This document shows positions 51,901 through 62,467 of a DNA stretch of 64,000 nt, one piece after another (positions within the stretch are counted from its first letter, which is position 1; the number at the start of each line of letters is the position of its first letter). The translations under genes were made by a program, and so were the position numbers. The notes below the pieces were generated by a model that did not search any database, had not been told where the DNA came from, and worked only from the letters and a program-made list of their open reading frames with translations. Source of the DNA: Paraescarpia echinospica (Eukaryota > Annelida > Polychaeta > Sabellida > Siboglinidae); NCBI GenBank assembly GCA_020002185.1, contig CM034531.1, positions 85,183,108-85,247,107 of the forward strand. The letters run 5' to 3'.

Positions 51901-54900
51901 ACCAGGGTTCACACTGAGGCTGATGCACTTGTGCACATTAACCAGATGAATCCATCTGTAATCAACACGAACCTTGAATATAACAACAACAATGACGACC
52001 AGGGTGCAGGGAACAAGCAGAGTCGTCAGCAGCCTTGGCATTGTCTGGCAAACACAGACAGACAACAATAAGAACATGTCAGCACTTTCTCTGTACATTC
52101 TCTCTAGTTCAACCGAAGTTAAAGAAATGCTAGCAATGCTAATGTCCAATCACTGCTCTCCATGTCTAGAAAGATATATTTATAAATAGACACAGACTAG
52201 ACACATATATCAACTATATGCACACATGCACAGGCTTGTGTATATTTGCACGCATACATGCACTCGCGCACGCACACATATGATTGTGCACAGGCACAGT
52301 GTGTTTAAGTCATATCTGTCATTACACTCAGATGGGACTATGTAATTATATTTATAACCAACATTTTTGTTAGTGTCACATTTAAAATTGAGATGTAATC
52401 AATCTCTTCTCTGATTCTATGTGACCAGTATGACTAATGTATAACTATTGCCTCTACGAGACCAATCAGACCTCTTTCTCCATGAAACTGAACTCGGCAG
52501 CGCATGTATAGAGCATCGTGTCAAAGTTCTTGAAGTCTGTGAACTTGCTCCGGAAGATATCTCCAATGTGGGCCTGCAAGTGAGAAAGCACAATGTTAGT
52601 TCACGGAACTATTTGCCAACTTTAGTCATCAAAATCACTATTAGAATATCTGTCTGACTGATTCCTTAGCCTACTTTCTGTGCATTGATCTGCCCAGAAA
52701 CACTTGCCACCTAATGGTATTTCCAACTTTGAGGATCAAGTGTGTCTGCTGGTTGCATGTAACACTACTGACTTGATATAATAATTGTACTGAGCCATAA
52801 CTGTGGCAGTCCTCATCAATGTACTGAGCCATAACTGTGGCAGTCCTCATCAATGTACTGAGCCATAACTGTGGCAGTCCTCATCAATGTACTGAGCCAT
52901 AACTGTGGCAGTCCTCATCAATGTACTGAGCCATAACTGTGGCAGTCCTCATCAATGTACTGAGCCATAACTGTGGCAGTCCTCATCAATGCATGCCAAA
53001 GTTTAGAATGTTTATTAACTTTGTTAACATACATTTTATTATTGAAGATAGGGAATATTTTTTTTACATTTCCCCAAACAGCCATTGTTATAGTTAAATT
53101 ATTTGTTGAGATACAGTAGAATCCTGTTTTATGGTCACCTCATTAATACAGCCACCTCGCAATTAAAGTCACCCTGGGACAGCCCAAAATTATTTTTATA
53201 ACAGCAAATAATGGAAATTAGTCCCGTTAATAGGGTCACCTTGCTGTTCAGATAACTTTTTTCAAGTCCCAGGGTGGCCTTAATAGTGAGGTACAACTCT
53301 GCAAGATAGTTTTTTATATGTAAAATTGACTGTCACATGTTTCAAGCAAATCCAAGTAACAGGGAAGCAGAAGTTGTATATTTAGAAGCCATTTAGTAAG
53401 CTGGCTAGCTGTGAGGTGTTGTCTACGTACATCGTCTCTCACTCTCAGTAACTTTCCCACAAGGATCTTTGTACCCAATGTCCCAAGTGCCAGCAGCATT
53501 GTCTGAACAATCTGAAGATGAGAAAACACACAGATCTTAGATATCCATGTTTGTACAAACACACGGGACACAACCACTATTTATGCTACCAACAACACAA
53601 GTAATGCACAGACATTCAAATGCAATAAGTGAATATTATCAAAACCATGCAGAATTACTTAAATGGAATCGGGGTGAGCAAGTGTGCTAAAAAGCAAACA
53701 TCATCGATTCATTGAACAATATTTGGATAACAGATGTATGTAAAAATATGTAGTCGTTTGGTTGAATAAAAACAATGTAACGAGAAAAGTCACAGAAAAA
53801 CAATGTAACGAGAAAAGTCACAGAAAAACAATGTAACGAGAAAAGTAACAGCTAGTGGTTAACATTACGTGCCACACAAACACAGAGCGAGACAAACAAT
53901 TACATTTCATGTGCAAAAGAGCACAAACAGACACAATTAAGAAGACAGACAGAGGAAGAAAGGTTACTTACCCATATAAGGACACGTATTCGCAACTTCT
54001 CAATCATTGGCTCCAGCAGAACAATTGCCTGAATCATCGGAAATTAAACAGTCAGATAACAGTAAAAAAAAAACTGATGAGTAAGTCAATTATTAGTCTT
54101 TGTGGCAAATCAATAGTAGTGACTAATATCACTTTAATGCTGCTCTTTTTTGTGGTCACATACAACCATCCGAATATTAGTATTATACAATTAAACTGGA
54201 TTCTCAAATAATAAATTTATACATGTAATATTCATAAATATTTTTAAATACATTTATTCAATGTGCTAAATTTACTAGGGTTGAAATGTTCTATATTTTT
54301 AAAACTAACTTTCCCAAGAGTTTGGAATAGCATAATAAAACAACTGCCTTAAAGCTTAAACCACAGTTCTTCATCCTTTCTTTTGCAAGATCATTAAATT
54401 TGCCCAAAATCTTAATCTCACAAATATTATGCATCTACTAGGTACTGTACGGTATTAAATCCCTGTGACAGTACAACTGACAACTACCAACAGTGACGTA
54501 CCAGAACAGTGAGAACTGCAGCAGAGAAGAAAGACGCCAACAACATCGTGTTGCCAAACAGTGCCAGGAAACTAATGGCAAGTCCAAGCTGCAAGACAGT
54601 CCACAATCACTTCACACTATGCATAGAATGGTTTAACCGAGAAATCAATACAGTAAAAACAATGTTGCAGTCAAGTGTTCTACATGTACGCTTTGTCCTT
54701 GAAATGGTAAATTTATAACACCAAAATGGCAACTTTTAAACATACATGTTTCCGACAGATTTTCTTTACATTACTGTCGATTCAGCTGTTTATCAAAACA
54801 ATAGTGTTGTCCGGAATGTGTTATTCTTGACCTGGCTGTGACAACAATTCCTCCTCAATCAGCTTAGCCAGACTTGTTGATGTTTAGAAATGTAGTCCAT

Positions 54901-57900
54901 CAATTGATTAAGTATTATGTATAGTTGGTTAACAAAATAGTGCATATTTTTTTTTAAATCATCGAAAGAATTGACTATGATTGTGAGATGGGGTCGTAAT
55001 AATAATAATGTCGTAATAATAATAATGTCGTAATAATAATAATGTCGTAATAATAATAATGTCGTAATAATAATAATGTCGTAAATGTCAATGTCTCAAT
55101 ACAACGCCATAGAATGTACTGATCGCAGACCGTGTATAACTACTTGTATAAGTTATTATGGCAAATGATTTGCACTCTGAGAGCTCGGTGCAGAAAGTAT
55201 ATGTCGTAACGTACCCCATGACTAAAAATGACATGAGCTAGCATGTAGGTAATAATAAAATAACCTGTGATCTGAGGTCGTAATCACAAAATGCAAATAA
55301 CTGACTTAGTAATAATAAGTAATAGTCGTAATAAAGTAAGTTAATGTCTAGTATAGTATAATGGCAATAATGTCGTATATATTGTGTTAGTGGCAGCCTC
55401 CCTCACCTTACTATGTCTAGTATATTGTATTAGTGGCAGCCTCCCTCATCTTACTATGTCTAGTATATTGTATTGTCTTAGTGGCAGCCTCCCTCACCTT
55501 ACTATGTCTAGTATATTGTATTGTCTTAGTGGCAGCCTCCCTCACCTTACTATGTCTAGTATATTGTATTGTCTTAGCGGCAGCCTCCCTCACCTTACTA
55601 TGTCTAGTATATTGTATTGTGTTAGTGGCAGCCTCCCTCATCTTACTATGTCTAGTATATTGTATTGTCTTAGCGGCAGCCTCCCTCACCTTACTATGTC
55701 TAGTATATTGTATTGTCTTAGCGGCTGCCTCCCTCACCTTACTATGTCTAGTATATTTTATTGTCTTAACGGCAGCCTCTCTCACCTTACTATGTCTAGT
55801 ATATTGTATTGTCTTAACGGCAGCCTCTCTCACCTTACTATGTCTAGTATATTGTATTGTCTTAGCGGCAGCCTCCCTCACCTTACTATGTCTAGTATAT
55901 TTTATTGTCTTAGCGGCAGCCTCCCTCACCTTACTATGTCTAGTATATTGTATTGTGTTAGTAGCAGCCTCCCTCACCTTACTATGTCTAGTATATTGTA
56001 TTGTCTTAGCGGCAGCCTCCCTCACCTTACTATGTCTAGTATATTGTATTGTGTTAGTGGCAGCCTCCCTCATCTTACTATGTCTAGTATATTGTATTGT
56101 ATTAGCGGCAGCCTCCCTCACCTTACTATGTCTAGTATATTGTATTGTGTTAGTGGCAGCCTCCCTCATCTTACTATGTCTAGTATATTGTATTGTCTTA
56201 GTGGCAGCCTCCCTCACCTTACTATGTCTAGTATATTGTATTGTGTTAGTGGCAGCCTCCCTCACCTTACTATGTCTAGTATATTGTATTGTGTTAGTGG
56301 CAGCCTCCCTCACCTTACTATGTCTAGTATATTGTATTGTCTTAGCGGCAGCCTCCCTCACCTTACTATGTCTAGTATATTGTATTGTCTTAGCGGCTGC
56401 CTCCCTCACCTTACTATGTCTAGTATATTTTATTGTCTTAACGGCAGCCTCTCTCACCTTACTATGTCTAGTATATTTTATTGTCTTAACGGCAGCCTCC
56501 CTCACCTTACTATGTCTAGTATATTGTATTGTCTTAGCGGCAGCCTCCCTCACCTTACTATGTCTAGTATATTGTATTGTCTTAGCGGCTGCCTCCCTCA
56601 CCTTACTATGTCTAGTATATTTTATTGTCTTAACGGCAGCCTCTCTCACCTTACTATGTCTAGTATATTTTATTGTCTTAACGGCAGCCTCTCTCACCTT
56701 ACTATGTCTAGTATATTGTATTGTCTTAGCGGCAGCCTCCCTCACCTTACTATGTCTAGTATATTTTATTGTCTTAGCGGCAGCCTCCCTCACCTTACTA
56801 TGTCTAGTATATTGTATTTCTACATGCTTGTGATGGTCAAAATAAATACTGTCTATCAAGTCATAATTTAAAAAATTCACTCCCACTGTCCATGTAATGA
56901 AGACTGACAGACAAATATACAGACCAACGGACGGACGGACGGACAGAAAAACGGACAGACAGACCTGCCATGAGAGCATGAAGCAGATGACAGTGGCGGC
57001 CATCACAAAACTGTTGCGATAAGACGGCCGCGCCACTCTGCAAAGAAACCAATTAAACAGGCATTTTTTACTTGGCCAGAGAGTATATCTATAACTGGCT
57101 TGAAGTGATACCAGGCTACTATACACAGTTTATGTATAACTGGCTTGAAGTGATACCAGGCTACAATACACAGTATATCTATAACTGGCTTGAAGTGATA
57201 CCAGGCTACAATACACAGTATATCTATAATTGGCTTGAAGTGATACCAGGCTACAATACATAGTTTATGTATAACTGGCTTGAAGTGATACCAGGCTACA
57301 ATACACAGTATATCTATAATGGCTTGAAGTGATACCAGGACAGTATAAAAGTGATACCAGGGTATAACTGGCTTGAAGTGATACCAGGCTACAATACAGT
57401 ATATCTATAACTGGCTTGAAGTGATACCAGGCTACAATACACAGTATATCTATAACTGGCTTGAAGTGATACCAGGCTACAATACACAGTATATCTATAA
57501 CTGGCTTGAAGTGATACCAGGCTACAACACACAGTATATCTATAACTGGCTTGAAGTGATACCAGGCTACAATACACAGTATATCTATAACTGGCTTGAA
57601 GTGATACCAGGACAGTATATCTATAACTGGCTTGAAGTGATACCAGGCTACAACACACAGTATATCTATAACTGGCTTGAAGTGATACCAGGCTACAACA
57701 CACAGTATATCTATAACTGGCTTGAAGTGATACCAGGCTACAATACACAGTATATCTATAACTGGCTTGAAGTGATACCAGGCTACAATACACAGTATAT
57801 CTATAACTGGCTTGAAGTGATACCAGGCTACAATACACAGTATATCTATAACTGGCTTGAAGTGATACCAGGCTACAATACACAGTATATCTATAACTGG

Positions 57901-60900
57901 CTTGAAGTGATACCAGGCTACAATACACAGTATATCTATAACTGGCAGTGATACCAGGCTACAATACACAGTATATCTATAACTGGCTTGAAGTGATACC
58001 AGGCTACAATACACAGTATATCTATAACTGGCTTGAAGTGATACCAGGCTACAATACACAGTATATCTATAACTGGCTTGAAGTGATACCAGGCTACAAT
58101 ACTATGAAGTGATACCAGGCTACAATACACAGTATATCTATAACTGGCTTGAAGTGATACCAGGCTACAATACACAGTATATCTATAACTGGCTTGAAGT
58201 GATACCAGGCTACAATACACAGTATATCTATAACTGGCTTGAAGTGATACCAGGCTACAACACACAGTATATCTATAACTGGCTTGAAGTGATACCAGGC
58301 TACAACACACAGTATATCTATAACTGGCTTGAAGTGATACCAGGCTACAATACACAGTATATCTATAACTGGCTTGAAGTGATACCAGGCTACAATACAC
58401 AGTATATCTATAACTGGCTTGAAGTGATACCAGGCTACAATACACAGTATATCTATAACTGGCTTGAAGTGATACCAGGCTACAATACATAGTTTATGTA
58501 TAACTGGCTTGAAATGATACCAGGCTACAATACACAGTATATCTATAACTGGCTTGAAGTGATACCAGGCTACAATACATAGTTTATGTATAACTGGCTT
58601 GAAGTGATACCAGGCTACAACACACAGTAAAGTTTACATACAAAAAAGAGAAAGAGAAAGTGTACTTTCTAGTTAATTATATAGAGATCTTCTTATATAT
58701 ATTGTCAGTTGACTAGTGTTGTTCCAAGATGCAAGTGTAACATGTACCTCAGAATGTGAGTCACAACAAACATCTCTGCAATGATGAAGGGGAAGCCAAA
58801 GCTCTCCCTCAGTGGGGGCGTCCACTGAACCCTAGTGCACTGGCAAAAACAACAAACATTCAGTTAACCGTGACATATTACACCTGCTGTGATAGATGGT
58901 TGTCCTAGATGGTTGTCCTAGATGGGTGGCCAACGTCATTGGCATGTTTCAAGAGTATGTGTGAAATAAGTTGATGAATTATTTAATGGGCAATTAAACG
59001 AAGGTTGTAACTCAGTGCGTGAGTGATTTAATGAGTTGATATTTTGATGGATGAGTGAACGACTGAGTAGGTCAATAAGTGAGTGAGAGGAGCAGTAGCA
59101 GACTATGGAATCGAGTAAGTGACTCAGTGAGTGACTGAGTGCGTAGATAAATGAGTAACTGAGTGAGTGACCACCCTAACTGAGTGAGTAGATGAGTGAG
59201 TGACTGAGTGAGCAGATAAGTTAATGACTGAGTGAGTGGATGTGTGAGTGAGTGAGTGAGTGGATGACGGAGTGAGTAGATGAGTGAAGGACTGAGTGAG
59301 TGGGTGAGTGAGTAAATGAGTGAGTGACTGAGTCGATGAGTGAGTTATTGAGTGAGTAGATGAGTGAGTGACTGAGTGAGTGGACGAGTGATTGAATATA
59401 TGAGTGACTGAGTGAGTGGACGAGTGAGTGACTGAGTGAGTGGACGAGTGAGTGACTGAGTGTGTGGAAGAGAGAGTGAGTGAGTGAATAGATGTGTGAG
59501 TGGATGAGTGAGTGAGTGGACAATTGAGTGAGTGGATGAGTGAGTGACAGTGTGAGTGGATGAGTGAGTGACAGTGTGAGTGGATGAGTGAGTGAATAGA
59601 AGAGTGAGTGACTGAGTGAATACATGAGTGAGTGACTAAGTGAATAGATCAGTGAATAGATCAGTGAGTGATTTGGTAAATAGATGAGTGACGGGGTGAG
59701 TAGATGAGTGATTGACTGTGAGTAGATGAGTGAGTGACTGGGTGAATAGATGAATGACTTGGTGAGTAGATGAGTAAGTGACTGGGTGAATAGATGAATG
59801 ACTTGGTGAAAAGATGAGTGAGTGACTGGGTGAATAGATGAGTGACTTGGTGAGTAGATGAGTAAGTGACTGGGTGAATAGATGAATGACTTGGTGAAAA
59901 GATGAGTGAGTGACTGGGTGAATAGATGAGTGAGTGACTGGGTGAATAGATGAGTGAGTGGCTGGGTGAACAGATGAATGACTTGGTGAGTAGATGAGTG
60001 AGTGACTGGGTGAATAGATGAGTGAGTGACTGGGTGAATAGATGAATGACTTGGTGAGTAGATGAGTAAGTGACAGGGTGAATAGATGAATGACTTGGTG
60101 AGTAGATGAGTAAGTGACTGGGTGAATAGATGAATGACGTGGTGAAAAGATGAGTGAGTGACTGGGTGAATAGATGAGTGACTTGGTGAGTAGATGAGTG
60201 AGTGACTGGGTGAATAGATGAGTGAGTGACTGGGTGAACAGATGAGTGAGTGACTGGGTGAATAGATGAGTGAGTGACTGGGTGAACAGATAAGTGAGTG
60301 ACTGGGTGAACAGATGAGTGAGTGAATGGGTGAACAGATGAGTGAGTGACTGGGTGAACAGATGAGTGAGTGACTGGGTGAATAGATGAGTGAGTGACTG
60401 GATGAATAGATAAGTGAGTGACTGGGTGAACATATGAGTGAGTGACTGGGTGAACAGATGAGTGAGTGACGAGGTGAATAGATGAGTTAGTGACTGGCTG
60501 AACAGATGAGTGAGTGACTGGGTGAATAGATGAGTGAGTGACTGGGTGAATAGATAAGTGAGTGACTGGGTGAACAGATGAGTGAGTGACTGGGTGAACA
60601 GATGAGTGAGTGACAAGGTGAACAGATGAGTTAGTGACTGGGTGAATAGATGAGTGAGTGACTGGGTGAACAGATGAGTGAGTGACTGGGTGAATAGATG
60701 AGTGAGTGACTGGGTGAACAGATAAGTGAGTGACTGGGTGAACAGATGGGTGAGTGACTGGGTGAACAGATGAGTGAGTGACTGGGTGAATAGATGAGTT
60801 AGTGACTGGGTGAATAGATGAGTGAGTGACAGGGTGAACAGATGAGTGAGTGAATGGGTGAACAGATGAGTGAGTGACTGGGTGAACAGATCAGTGAGTG

Positions 60901-62467
60901 ACTGGGTGAATAGATGAGTGAGTGACTGGATGAATAGATAAGTGAGTGACTGGGTGAACATATGAGTGAGTGACTGGGTGAACAGATGAGTGAGTGACGA
61001 GGTGAATAGATGAGTTAGTGACTGGGTGAATAGATGAGCGAGTGACTGGGTGAATAGATGAGTGAGTGATTGAGTGGATGGATGAGTCATTCTGTCCCCA
61101 CCTCTCCTTGGTTGTAGAAAAAAGCCATCACCGCCAGCAAACCACCAATGACTGACCGACTGAAAACACACAAAAACATCAGTAACCAAATCCAACAGAC
61201 AAGCACAACAATATTGTACAACTGTCGATCATGTTCAGCTCAGTTAACAGAAAAACACAATATTAATTACCAACACAACAACATTAAAAAACAAATGTAC
61301 AACTACTCCTTGAAGGCCCCAAATCCCCTTCCTTTTGAAAATTTTCATCTCACTGGCCAACTTTTAACAATAATGTAGTTACCAACCAATGCCAGTAAAT
61401 GGTGCAAAAGTAGGATCGATGAATATGGCTGCTTGGCATTTAATGGTTAAAATGTACACTGGCGATCAGTGGTAGTGAAACAGATAATGGTGCCATGGAA
61501 AATAGATACTGACATAAGAAACTGCTACAGATGAACTCCTAAAGGTGATAACCTACTTACAAGCCAGCTAGTGTAGAAGATGACCTACCTGAGGTAGGTG
61601 CCAAAGAGGAAGAAGACGGCCATACAGAGGCCATTGAGGGCAAACACTGACTCGATGTAGAAGTAGGATGGCTCACCGATACCTGCAAATACACAACAGT
61701 AAGTATTCTAGCAATATCACTACCTGCTTGTCTTCCCAGATTCTCTCAGCTCAACACCCACAAAATGTGCGCCTTTCAGTTGAGATGTCATCTGTCTTTC
61801 TTTTTTTGTGATTCGCACTTAATATACTATTCTAAAATACTGTTGCCATGGTTCCACCCAATTGATTCATTTACGTTTGTGTGCTGTAGAGAGATGTATA
61901 CGAGTATAAACCACCAAGTTATTAAAATAACATAACAGGACAGACTGAAGAACAATCTGCTGCAAACAAATGTTTTTTAATGTATCATATTTTTCGATAG
62001 CATGAATTCTAACTAAAGAATAGGAATAAAAGGTACACCATTAAACATAAGAAGAAAAATATATAAATGAGTAAACCAAATTAATAAGTTAAGAGATAAA
62101 AAAATAATAAAGATAGAAGAAAAAATTAATAAAATAAATATGTAAAAAAGATATATATAACATAGTTCCTATTTTACAACATATAAAGATTTTGAGCAGG
62201 ACCACATGGGCCCATTGCCACTTTCTCTACAGTTACACATATATTTATCATATTATTGTCAATATTAAGAACCCATTCTGGCGGGTTCTGAAGATCACAC
62301 ACACAATAAACAACACATGTCATCCATGAAATGTTCTCCCCTGTACCTTCACAGCTTTGGATTGGAGAGAGCCCGTCTCCTCTGTTCACTGTCCAACATA
62401 ACTTGGTCCTCATCTTAAAGTATGACGTTACATCGGTGAAGATACGGAATGCCAGTCCAAGTACGAC
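37906..62467 (-). CDS. DPY19-like protein C-mannosyltransferase, N-terminus outside window
   Basis: DPY19 proteins are polytopic ER GT-C enzymes that move mannose from dolichol-phosphate-mannose to tryptophan in WxxW motifs of thrombospondin repeats. This one most resembles DPY19L1/L3. Minus-strand exons, 5' to 3': 62347-62467 ([19 protein letters not shown]), 61589-61682, 61102-61159, 58748-58839 ([18 protein letters not shown]), 56965-57037, [one exon not found], 54502-54588 ([15 protein letters not shown]), 53972-54028, 53431-53511, 52472-52573 ([19 protein letters not shown]), 51973-52044, 51228-51329, 46208-46327 (LVYHLFQ...[11 protein letters not shown]), 39719-39893 ([15 protein letters not shown]), 39256-39355 ([19 protein letters not shown]), 38681-38806 ([13 protein letters not shown]), 37906-38095 (ADIWDIEDE...). 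They total 1650 nt, 549 residues plus stop, with all phases consistent. About half the locus is minisatellite. One LINE and its nested MITE lie in the intron between 39893 and 46208. Confidence 0.93.
39719..39893 (-). CDS. DPY19-like exon with a GC donor
   Basis: This exon encodes [15 protein letters not shown] through [19 protein letters not shown] to ELPP. The next exon needs exactly one carried base (G+AT = Asp, in DAVFAG). The only donor giving that is AG|GCAAGT at 39717-39718, a textbook GC-AG intron. The nearest GT would leave two bases and break the frame. Confidence 0.85.
39930..40021. repeat. (TG)n microsatellite
   Basis: Interrupted TG/CG/CA run in the DPY19-like intron, about 40 bp upstream (transcript sense) of the exon acceptor at 39894. 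Confidence 0.95.
40137..44060 (-). mobile_element. CR1/L2-type LINE, degenerate, nearly full ORF2
   Basis: Minus-strand remnants, 5' to 3': an SGNH-esterase-like segment ([16 protein letters not shown], then [12 protein letters not shown], about 43.78-44.05 kb); apurinic endonuclease pieces ([19 protein letters not shown] near 43.27 kb; [13 protein letters not shown] near 43.05 kb; SDHNQIHF near 42.87 kb); reverse transcriptase ([34 protein letters not shown] at 41.3-41.6 kb; [20 protein letters not shown] and KFADDTK, the catalytic FADD, at 40.75-41.08 kb); and the C-terminal region ([34 protein letters not shown] at 40.3-40.45 kb). Frameshifts and stops make it non-functional. It is in the sense orientation inside a DPY19-like intron. 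Confidence 0.88.
42139..42698. mobile_element. 560-bp foldback MITE, TTAA-flanked, nested in the LINE
   Basis: The ends GGGTAGCCACTACTTGAAAA and (complement) GGGTAGCCACTACTCGAAAA are flanked by TTAA at 42135-42138 and 42699-42702, the duplication typical of piggyBac transposition. The arms are imperfect reverse complements for about 230 bp (e.g. tccttgaaaattattctgag / ctcagaataattttcaagga-like). Removing the element and one TTAA leaves the LINE frame continuous across the join, which supports insertion. Confidence 0.85.
44205..46222. repeat. 32-bp minisatellite made of a 5' splice site, about 63 copies
   Basis: The plus-strand unit is atgctatgtgtacttgtgcc followed by tcacctgtcaag. Read on the gene's strand, each unit is GCATCTYRACAG|GTGAGGCA plus caagtacacata, i.e. 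the exon-intron junction of the exon ending at 46208. Variants lie at the two bases before ACAG (CTTG, CTCG, CTCA); the GTGAGG donor is kept in essentially all copies. A few deleted units occur near 45190-45350 and 45515-45545. Confidence 0.97.
46208..46327 (-). CDS. DPY19-like exon whose donor seeds a 32-bp array
   Basis: The 40 codons [17 protein letters not shown]...[12 protein letters not shown] form a membrane segment that aligns directly with vertebrate DPY19L1/L3. The donor CAG|GTGAGG is at 46206-46207. The last 12 exonic bases and the first 20 intronic bases equal the 32-bp repeat unit that fills the next 2 kb. Confidence 0.93.
46868..50728. repeat. 28-bp minisatellite, about 137 copies
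   Basis: The unit is tgtgatttgtgtgttatgat plus gctagcat or gctaccat. The two variants are intermixed, often alternating, with minor gctaacat and gccagcat forms clustered regionally. It fills most of the DPY19-like intron between exons 51228-51329 and 46208-46327. Confidence 0.97.
50937..51174. repeat. 13-bp minisatellite, about 18 copies
   Basis: The unit is ggtgccacaggtt. It ends about 54 bp from the donor of DPY19-like exon 51228-51329. Confidence 0.96.
52786..52990. repeat. 34-bp minisatellite, 6 copies
   Basis: The unit contains gtactgagccataactgtgg and cagtcctcatcaat, near identical. It lies in a DPY19-like intron. Confidence 0.95.
53114..53302. mobile_element. ~190-bp pogo/Tigger-like MITE
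   Basis: The left end (TA)CAGTAGAATCCTG...GGTCACCTCATTAATACAGC and the right end (complement CAGAGTTGTACCTCACTATT, AAGGCCACCCTGGGAC) form inverted repeats rich in GGCCACC/CTCATTAATA motifs, typical of pogo-family termini. Confidence 0.65.
53764..53850. repeat. 27-bp tandem repeat, 3 copies
   Basis: The unit contains aaaacaatgtaacgagaaaa and gtcacag. Confidence 0.92.
54993..55084. repeat. 17-bp tandem repeat, 5 copies
   Basis: The unit is gtcgtaataataataat. Confidence 0.93.
55384..56818. repeat. 48-bp minisatellite, about 30 copies
   Basis: The unit contains ggcagcctccctcaccttac, tatgtctagtatattgtatt and gtcttagc. On the minus strand each unit contains AAG|GTGAGG, a good donor consensus. 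The 495- and 569-codon open frames are artefacts of 48 = 16 x 3. It lies in the interval where a DPY19-like membrane exon is expected but not seen. Confidence 0.97.
57073..58630. repeat. 45-bp minisatellite, about 34 copies
   Basis: The unit contains ggcttgaagtgataccaggc, tacaatacacagtatatcta and taact. Several partial units indicate internal deletions. It begins about 35 bp upstream (transcript sense) of the acceptor of exon 56965-57037. Confidence 0.97.
59000..61082. repeat. (GAGT)n-derived 24-bp minisatellite
   Basis: The unit gagtgagtgactgggtgaac plus agat dominates from 59640. The lower-coordinate part is irregular (gagt)n/(gactgagt)n, which looks like the ancestral microsatellite. It ends about 20 bp from the donor of exon 61102-61159. 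The 519-codon open frame is an artefact. Confidence 0.95.
62347..62467 (-). CDS. DPY19-like exon whose acceptor seeds a 42-bp array
   Basis: The exon encodes [19 protein letters not shown], then [20 protein letters not shown]. The lumenal SPI-SCEG segment is strongly conserved in the family. The acceptor CAG is at 62468-62470. The first 29 exonic bases and 13 intronic bases are the repeat unit of the array that continues to the window end. Confidence 0.92.

Noticed and set aside
55417..57126. 569-codon minus and 495-codon plus open frames
   Set aside because: Both are produced by the 48-bp period with no stop in the unit. Only the part over 56965-57037 is a real exon.
57265..58492. Repeat frames [15 protein letters not shown] and complements
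   Set aside because: 45-bp array in an intron; deletions of partial units would break any real protein.
59636..61195. 519-codon minus-strand open frame of LTHLFTQS repeats
   Set aside because: It tracks the 24-bp array exactly (8-residue period) and overlaps DPY19-like exon 61102-61159 out of its true frame.
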